Assembly: GCA_003339415.1 (NCBI GenBank)
Contig: PDHQ01000129.1
Coordinates: 1 to 38,623, forward strand
Source: Ophiocordyceps camponoti-saundersi (nom. inval.)
Lineage: Eukaryota; Ascomycota; Sordariomycetes; Hypocreales; Ophiocordycipitaceae
Length of the DNA: 38,623 nucleotides
Direction: 5' to 3'
A program made the translations under genes and the position numbers. Within the stretch, counting starts at the first letter, position 1. The number at the start of each line of letters is the position of its first letter. Positions 31,971-38,623 of the stretch are shown here, piece after piece. The notes below the pieces were generated by a model, which saw only the letters and a list, made by a program, of their open reading frames with translations, was not told where the DNA came from and did no database searches.

Positions 31971-32438
31971 TAGAGAGAGAGAGAGAAAAAGGAAATATAA
32001 AAAAGAAAAAAAAAAATAACTATTTACTTATATAACTAATAATAATAATAAAATATAAAAGTAAGCGAAAAGAAAAAAACTTATATAAAATAATAATAAG
32101 GCGTAAAAAAGTATATTAATATATATAAAAATATAAAAAGTAGTAAGATATAAAGGTAAAGTAGCGGGAGTATAAGGGGGGGGGGGGGGTAATAATAATA
32201 AGAGAGTAAGATAATATAAGAAAAGAAGAGAAAAGTAATAAGGGAAATATATAAAAAAGATAAAAGGAGATTAGCGAAAAAAGAGGGGAAAAAGGTTAGT
32301 AAATTAAAAAAAGGAAAAAAAAAAAATAAAAAAAGGAGATATAAAATATAATAATAACTTAGAAAATAAATACTTATATTTTTTTACTATTAAATTATAT
32401 ATTTAAAATATAAAGTAAAGTTAAGGGCTATAATAGGA

Positions 32439-32772
32439 ATTTTCTAATTTAAATTATTCGTTATTATTAAATTTATTTTAAAAACTATAATAATATATAA
32501 AATATTCTTAAAAGTAAGTATACTTAAACTATTTAGTATTAAAGAGATTTTATTAGATAATAAGCTCCTAATATTTTTAAGCTTAATATTAAAAAAAAGG
32601 CTTTATAAATTATAATATATAATTAAGTTAATTATTAAATAGGAAGGAAAAGAGAAAGTATTTAGTTACTATATAATATTTTAAATTATTAATATTATAA
32701 TATATATAAATAAAAGAATTAAAATAACTATTAGATAGTAAAAGCTTAAGTTTATTAGCGAAAAAATAAGTA
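32439..32772 (+). pseudogene. Plus-strand relic frame of the tandem unit, copy 1
   Basis: About 110 codons that align with 35140-35505 in the same frame. The shared peptide contains [KR]-L-F-[SV], K-E-I, N-K-L-L, F-L-S-L-I-L-K-K, Y-I-I-K-L and E-G-K. Stops fall at the same three positions in both copies (after L-Y-K-L / L-R-K-L, before E-G-K, and after I-I-F), so they either pre-date the duplication or mark Gln/Trp codons hit in parallel. Strongly hydrophobic Ile/Leu/Lys composition. No family recognised. Confidence 0.45.
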
Positions 32773-33145
32773 TATTATTTATAAGGCGTTATACGCCGCC
32801 TAGGCGGCCTAAGCTTATTTTTTTTTATATTATATATATTCCCTAAACTTAAAAGGTTATTAGCTATAGCGCGGAAATTAAGTACTATATTATAAGCTAT
32901 TCTAGCTTACCTAAATTAGCGGGAGCGTTACTTAACTTTATTATAAGTATTATAATAAAGAATATATATAATACTTAAGAAAGCGAAATATTAGTATATA
33001 ATACTATATATTTATCTCTTAAAAGGTTTATAAGAAAAAATAGAATATAAGGAGGAAAGTAAGAAAGTTAAAAAGAAAATAATACTTATTTTATATAAAA
33101 AAATAATAAAAATAAGAAAGATAGTTAGAGAAAGTAGGAATAATA

Positions 33146-33179
<34 letters not shown>

Positions 33180-33531
33180 CTATATATAGAAAGAAAAGAG
33201 AGAGAGAGAGAAAAAGAAAAAAAAAAAAAAGAGAGAGAGAGAGAAAGAGAGAAAAAAATAAAATATAAATAAGGAAAAAAATACTTATTTACTTATATAA
33301 CTATTATAAGCAATAAAGCGAAAAAAAATACGAAAAAAAAAATAATTAAGCGAAATAAAAATAAGCTATAAAATATTATATTTATATAAGCGAAAATATA
33401 AGGAAACTAATAAAAGGTAAAAAAGGTAGCGTAAAGAATAATATATATAGTAATAAAAGTAGTAAGAAAGTAAGGTAATAAAGAGAGTAATAAAAAAGCG
33501 AAAAAATAAGGAAAATAATAAAAAAGCGAGA

Positions 33532-33687
33532 GGATTAAAAAGCGAAAGATCGAAAAAGCGAGGAGAGTAGCGAGAGCGGTAAGAGGACTAAAAAGTAAGA
33601 GATCGAAAAGGCGAGGAGAGTAGTAAGAGCGGTAAAAGGATTAAAAAGCGAAAAATCGAAAAGGCGAGGAGACTAGCGGTAAAAGGA
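33532..33687. repeat. 53-bp minisatellite, three units
   Basis: Units begin GGATTAAAAAG, GGACTAAAAAG and GGATTAAAAAG at 33532, 33585 and 33638, an exact 53-bp period. Each contains a GAGATCGAAAAGGCGAGGAG-like core. They are nearly all purine plus the TCG of the core. Related but less regular GCGAGAG repeats fill 33440-33830 and 36200-36770. Confidence 0.8.
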
Positions 33688-34218
33688 GGAAAGGGTAAGG
33701 AGAGTAGCAAGAAAGTAAGGGGACGATAAAATAGCGAGAAAGTAAGAGGATAATAAAATAGTAAAAGATCGAAAAAGTAAGAAGGGAAAAAAATAGCGGG
33801 AGAGCGAAAAAGGAGAACTAATAAAATAGTAAAAAAAGTAAAAAATTAAAAAAAGGAAAAAAGATAAGAAGATAAGGGGGGGAGAGGAGATTTAAATATT
33901 ATATTTAAAATAAAAAACTAATTTTATAAAATAGCTTTATTATTATAAGTTATCTTTAAAGCTAAAATTATAATTTATAAATCTAATAATAGCTTTAAAA
34001 AAAAATTAAAAAGTTAGATTTTTAGTTAAGTTTATTTATATAAAAAATAAAAAGTAAAAGCTAATAAATAAGTTAATTATAGCTAAAAGGTAATATATAT
34101 ATAAGTAGCTTTAATTTATAATATTTCTAAAATTAAAAGTTTTTATAAATTACTTATATAGTAACCTTATAGCTAAATAAGCTAATTTAAATATAAGGAT
34201 AAAGAATAAGGGGAGGGG

Positions 34219-34700
34219 TTTATAAAAAATAGCTAATTACTCTTCGCTATTAATAATATCGTTATTACTTAATAGATTTATTTAAAAGTAAGAGGGGAGT
34301 ATAGCTAGAATCTAAAAGGAAATATAGCTACGCTATTAATAAAAGAGGATATATATCGTATAAGCACCGTTTTCGAAAAAAGGTATTCTAATATAGCGAA
34401 TAAAGGGGTATAGTAAGTTAACGTAATAATAATATATAAAAACTTAAATAAGTAATCTTTCTAAAGCTATAAGGTAAGCTTAAATAAGCGATCCTCTTAA
34501 CGCTATAAGGATAGCGTAAAAATAGCTTCTTAACTATATAATCTTAATAACCTCTCGCTTAGTTAGGTTATTATATTTAAAGCGTAAGGTAATAAGGTAA
34601 GCGGGATAAGAGAGAAGTGCGGTCTTATTAAGCTATATAAGGTTAGTAGAAGGGTTTATTTATTAAAAAGAGAAAAAGGTATTATAAAAAAATAGAAGGA
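34219..34700 (-). pseudogene. Minus-strand relic frame of the tandem unit, copy 1
   Basis: Read on the minus strand, a frame of about 145 codons has TAA/TAG stops only and aligns with the equivalent frame at 37105-37600. Conserved stretches include S-R-L-P-Y-Y-[LF]-T-L, D-Y-I-V-K-K-L, R-Y-P-Y-S-V-K, S-F-R-K-I, Y-L-S-F-Y and L-L-[LF]. The longest stop-free run is 41 codons. Protein-level conservation between two RIP-altered copies suggests the frame was coding when the units duplicated. No domain recognised. Confidence 0.45.
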
Positions 34701-35139
34701 CTATTAATAGCTATTAAAATAGTTAGTTTTAAAAAGCAAAACGATAAAATTATATCGCTACCGCTAGTAATATTATCTTTTAATTAAACTAAGGTAAGTA
34801 AAGTAAGTAACGATAATAGGATTTATAGCTTTATTATAAAAGATTAACTAAGGAAAAAAGGAATAAAAATAAAAAGGAAATATTATATAAAAAGGGAGAT
34901 AAGGGGAGAGGTATAAGAATATAAAATACCTTTTTTTATTAAATCGTAAAGTTAACGATTATAAGGAGGCTAAGATAATAAAAAAGAGAAAAAAATATAT
35001 TATATATATATAGGTATATATATATATAAAAGGAAAAGGAGGGAGAGGGGGGGAAAAATAAGATAGGGAGATATAAAATACGATTATAATATAGAAGATA
35101 AATAATTATATCTTTCTATTATTAAACTATATATTTAAA

Positions 35140-35505
35140 ATATAAATAAAGTTAAGGGCTATATTAAGTATTTTCGGAATCGAATTATTCGCTATTATTA
35201 AACTTATCTTAGAGGCTATAATATTTTGTAAAATATCCTTAAAGGTAGGTATATTTAAGCTATTTAGTAGTAAAGAGATTTTCTTATATAATAAGCTCTT
35301 AGTATTTTTAAGCTTAATATTAAAAAAAGGGCTCCGTAAACTATAATATATAATTAAGTTAGTTATTAAGTAAGAAGGAAAGGGGGAGGTATTTAGTTAC
35401 CGCGTAATATTCTAATTAGTTAGTATTATAATATATATAAACTAGAGAATTATAATATCCCTTAAATAGCTAAAGCTTAAAACTATTAGCGAAAAAATAA
35501 GTATA
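35140..35505 (+). pseudogene. Plus-strand relic frame of the tandem unit, copy 2
   Basis: Better-preserved partner of 32439-32772. From ATT at 35170 to TAA at 35344 it is stop-free for 58 codons, reading I-F-G-I-E-L-F-A-I-I-K-L, then K-L-F-S-S-K-E-I-F-L-Y and S-L-I-L-K-K-G-L-R-K-L. It keeps a TGT (Cys) codon that copy 1 has lost to TAT, a direct example of Cys to Tyr by RIP. Function unknown. Confidence 0.5.
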
Positions 35506-37104
35506 TATTTAAAAAGGCGTTATACGCTACCTTAGTAGCTTATATTTATTTTTTTTTTACCTTAGGTATATTCCCTAAGCTTAGAGGGTTATTAGCTATA
35601 GCACGGGAGTTAGGTGCTATATTATAAGCTAATTAAGCTAACCTTAACTAGTAAGATTATTACTAAACCTTACTATAAGTATTATAATAAAGAATATATA
35701 TAGTACTTAAGGAAGCGAAATATTAATATATAATATTATATATTTATTTACTTAAAGGTTTATAGTAAGGAAGAGGATATAAGGAGGAAAAAGAAAAAGT
35801 AAAAGGGAAAATAATACCTATTTTATATAAAAGAATAATAAAAATAAGAAAAATAGTTAAAAAAAGTATAAATAAAAGCGTATATATATATATATATATA
35901 TATATAATTATATATAGAAAAAGGGAAAGAGAGAGAGAGAAATAAAATATAAATAAGAAAAAAAAAAAAACTTATTTACTTATATAATTAATAAAAGTAA
36001 TAAAGTAAAAAAATATATAAAAAAAGAAATAATTATATAAAATAAAAATAAGCTATAAAATAGTATATTAATATAAGTAAGAATATAAGAAAGCTACTAA
36101 AAGGTAAAGAAAATAATAAAAAAAATAATATATATAATAATAAAAGTAATAAAAAAGTAAGAGGGGGGAAAAATAATAAAAAAGTAAAAAAAGTAATAAA
36201 GGTAATAAGGAGGCGAGAGAGCGAAAGTTATAAAAAGAGGGTAAGAGGATAAGGAGAGTAGTAAAAGTAGTAAGGGGGCGAGAGAGCGAAAGTTATAAAA
36301 AGAGAGCGAGAGGACGAGGAGAGTAGCGTAAGCGGCGAAAAGACTAAAAAGCGAGAAAAAGAAAGGGCGAGGGGGCGGGGATATAAGCGACGGAGTAAGG
36401 AAAAGGAAAAAAGTAATAAGGGAGCGAGAGGGCGAGAATATAAATAATAGGGCGAGAAAAAAGAAGAAAATAGCGAGAAAATAAAAAAATAAGAGAGCGA
36501 AAACGCTAGCGATAGAGCGAAGAAAGGGAAAATAATTACGAAAAGGTAAGGAGAGTAATAAGAAAGCGAGAGGATAAGAGAGTAATAAGAGAGTAAGAGA
36601 ATAAAAGAATAGCGAAAAAGCGAGAGATCGAAAAAATAAAAGATTAAAAATATTAGCGATAAAGTAAGGAAAAGGAAAAAAATAATAAGAGAGTAAAAGG
36701 GGAGAGACTAATAAAGTAGCGGGAGAGGTAAGAAATTAAAAAGGGGAAAAAAGATAAAAAGATAAAAAGGAGAGGGGGGGGGGGGTTAAATATCGTAATT
36801 AAAATAAAATAATAATTTTATAAAGTAATTTTATAATTATAAATTATTTTTAAAGCTAAAGTTATAATTTATAAACTTAATAATACTTATAAAAAGTTAA
36901 AAAGTTAAATTTCTAATTAAGTTTATTTATATAAAAGGTAAAAAATAAAAAATAATAAATAGTTTAATAATAGCTATTATAATATATATTTATAACTTAG
37001 CCTTAATTTATAATATTTTTAATTATAAAAGTTTTAATAAATAACTTATATTATAAACTTATAATTAAATAAGTAAATTTAGATATAAGGATAAAAAATA
37101 AGGG

Positions 37105-37600
37105 GAGGGGTTTATATAAGAAAGCTAACTATTTTTCGCTATTAATAATATTACTATTAATAATATTATTACTACTTAATAAATTTATATTAAGGTAAGA
37201 GATAAGTATAGCTAAAATCCGAAAATAAGTATAGCTATATTATTAGTAAAAGCGGATATATATTATATAAGTACTATTTTCGAAAATAGGTATTTTAATA
37301 TAATAAATAAAGGGATATAGTAAATTAAGGTAAAAGTAACGCGTAGAAACTTAAATAAGCGATCTTTCTAAAGCTGCGAGGTAGTCTTCGATAAGCGATT
37401 ATTTTAACGCTATAAGGATAGCGCGGAAGAAGCTTTTTAACTATATAATCTTAATAATCTCTTACTTCGTTATATTATCGTATTTAAAGCGTAAAGTAAT
37501 AAGGTAAGCGGGATAAGAAAGAAGTATAGTCTTATCGGGCTATAAAAGGTTAGTAGGAGGGTTTATTTACTAGAAAGAAAGGGATATATTATAATAAAGT
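37105..37600 (-). pseudogene. Minus-strand relic frame of the tandem unit, copy 2
   Basis: Partner of 34219-34700 with the same order of conserved stretches (S-R-L-P-Y-Y-F-T-L, D-Y-I-V-K-K-L-L-P-R-Y-P-Y-S-V-K, S-F-R-K-I-A-Y-L-S-F-Y). Several substitutions are Arg/Ile or Leu/Arg type, not only RIP transitions, so the copies were already diverging as proteins. The downstream end is extended by extra AATATTATT repeats near 37140-37175. Confidence 0.45.
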
Positions 37601-38533
37601 AAAAAAGCTGCTAATAAGAGTTAGAATAGTTAGTTTTAAAAGGCAAAATAATAAGATTATATCGCTAGCGCTAGTAAAATTATTTTTTAATTAGGCTAAG
37701 TAAAGTAAAGCGAATAACGATAATAGGATCTATAGCCTTATAATTAGAATATTAGTAAGGGAAAGAAAGATCGAAAATAAAAGAATAAATACCTTTTTAA
37801 AAAGGGAGCTAAAAAAGTAAAAAAATATATAATATTTTTTTTTTAATTATAAAACTCGAAAATAATAAGGAGGCTAAGATAATAAAAAAGAGAAGGAAAA
37901 ATATCGTATATATATACGTATATATATATAAAAGGAAAAAGGAGATAGAGAGAGCGAGAGAGTAAAAGAGAGGGGGGGGGGGTGTTTTTTTTTATTCCGA
38001 AATATTTATATATATTAATAAGATAAGCATAGTAAGGCGCTACGTTAATAGCTATCCTTAAGTTAGAAATAGCTAGTAAAAAAGCTACTAAAATATATAA
38101 GCTTTAGCTGCTTATTAGGGGAAAGCGTATCCGTTTATATAAAGAGCTATTAGAATTTTAAGGCGCGTTTTATATTAGCTAGCTTAGTAAATTATAAAAA
38201 AAAAATATTAGGAGGTAAATTATAGTAAGATAAAGAGGAATATATACTAGGAGATAGCTACTACGTAAGGGCGGCTAGTAAAAAGTATATAGTATATATT
38301 TATAATAGCTATTAGAAGTAGATAGCTATTTACGAAGTAAGAAGGAATATATATAGTTTTAATAAGGCGTTTAGCGTAAAGTTAGCTTATTTTCTTTAAT
38401 TACGCGGGTTTCGGTAAGCGTAGCGCGTTATTAGCTATAACGTAGGAGTCGAGTGCGATATTAAAAGCGCGGCTAGGCTTACCTCCCTAAGTAGTAGCAT
38501 TATCTAACTTTATTATAGGTATTATGAGAATAG

Positions 38534-38535
<2 letters not shown>

Positions 38536-38594
<59 letters not shown>
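38536..38594. repeat. Uninterrupted run of 59 T
   Basis: Pure T homopolymer that interrupts the fourth tandem unit in mid-block, directly after AGAATAGGG. Its length is close to the 61-A tract at 25331. It is followed only by 29 bases unlike the rest of the window, so it is probably part of a library or assembly artefact. Confidence 0.9.
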
Positions 38595-38595
<1 letters not shown>

Positions 38596-38623
38596 TTTGT
38601 GTTTTTTTTATGGAAATGATACG
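38595..38623. other. Probable library-adapter remnant at the contig end
   Basis: The last 29 bases contain GTTTGTG and ATGG, which keep TpG several times in a few bases, unlike the RIP-altered window. They end AATGATACG, identical to the first nine bases of the Illumina P5 flow-cell oligonucleotide. This is most simply adapter read-through at the physical end of a contig. Confidence 0.6.

Larger units (their letters stand above)
31440..38535. repeat. Tandem 2.7-2.8 kb subtelomeric units
   Basis: The block GTTATTAGCTATAGC followed by a GCTTACC-type stretch, TTATAAGTATTATAATAAAGAATATATA (in part) and ATATTTAT occurs near 31440 (diverged), 32864, 35587 and 38426. The last two periods are about 2,723 and 2,839 bp. 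Each full unit holds, in order, a (TA)n tract, a GA-rich block, a GCGAGAG-rich block, a G run followed by TTAAATAT, a TAAGGGGAGGGGTTTATA block, a minus-strand relic frame, a second TA/GA block, a plus-strand relic frame and a poly-T. The first unit lacks the middle third. The last is cut after about 110 bp by a 59-T tract at the window end. Large tandem subtelomeric units of this kind are expected RIP targets. Confidence 0.8.

Noticed and set aside
1..38623. Using 'stops are only TAA/TAG' as proof of coding frames everywhere
   Set aside because: RIP removes TG, hence TGA, in all six frames, so this criterion alone is nearly uninformative. Calls were limited to frames with long open runs, family motifs, in-frame repeats or conservation between copies.
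1..38623. Depletion explained by CpG methylation and deamination
   Set aside because: CpG is frequent throughout, while CpA and TpG are missing; that is opposite to the CpG-deamination pattern.

Overview
The window looks like a subtelomeric, AT-rich heterochromatic block of a filamentous ascomycete (Pezizomycotina). It appears to have been rewritten almost completely by repeat-induced point mutation (RIP). CpA and its complement TpG are nearly absent on both strands and TpA is everywhere, while CpG is still common, so ordinary CpG deamination does not explain it. The telomere-type repeat is TTAGGG (CCCTAA on this strand). I see no intact protein-coding gene. Coding sequence survives only as relics whose stops are TAA/TAG and almost never TGA, as expected when CAA, CAG and TGG codons are mutated by RIP. 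The window's last bases look like a contig end carrying sequencing-library sequence.

Layout. (1) Positions 1-8030 are dominated by a roughly 615-bp LTR-like repeat and by a duplicated internal segment that follows two of its copies. A 317-bp duplication and a 77-79 bp minisatellite are nested inside. (2) At 8461-9310 there is a plus-strand relic gene with two in-frame 38-codon repeats. (3) At 9885-11640 there are minus-strand coding relics, including a 132-codon stop-free frame. (4) At 12841-12967 there is an interstitial telomere array containing two GC-rich modules that show no RIP. (5) At 13029-17450 there are two more LTR-like copies and Gln-codon-rich relic frames. (6) At 17470-20260 two tandem copies of a degenerate gene family lie side by side; a third copy is at 29605-30935. 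(7) At 20266-23830 there is an internally deleted Ty1/copia retrotransposon whose reverse transcriptase and RNase H are still readable in one frame. (8) Downstream are a relic frame at 23990-24870, a 61-A tract, and a relic gene of about 820 codons at 25541-28010. (9) From 31440 to the end there are tandem 2.7-2.8 kb subtelomeric units. They carry long polypurine tracts, a 53-bp minisatellite, and two relic frames that are conserved between units.

How it fits together. The region reads as a graveyard of repeats: retroelements and duplicated subtelomeric genes became RIP targets. The telomere/GC block at 12.8 kb is the clear exception and probably arrived after RIP. Only the copia pol gene is recognised by family. 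The other relic genes are described from frame openness, internal repeats or conservation between copies, and I do not assign them functions. One caution applies to all of them: because RIP also removes TGA, a frame lacking TGA is weak evidence by itself. Low stop density, family motifs and conservation between copies carry the weight.
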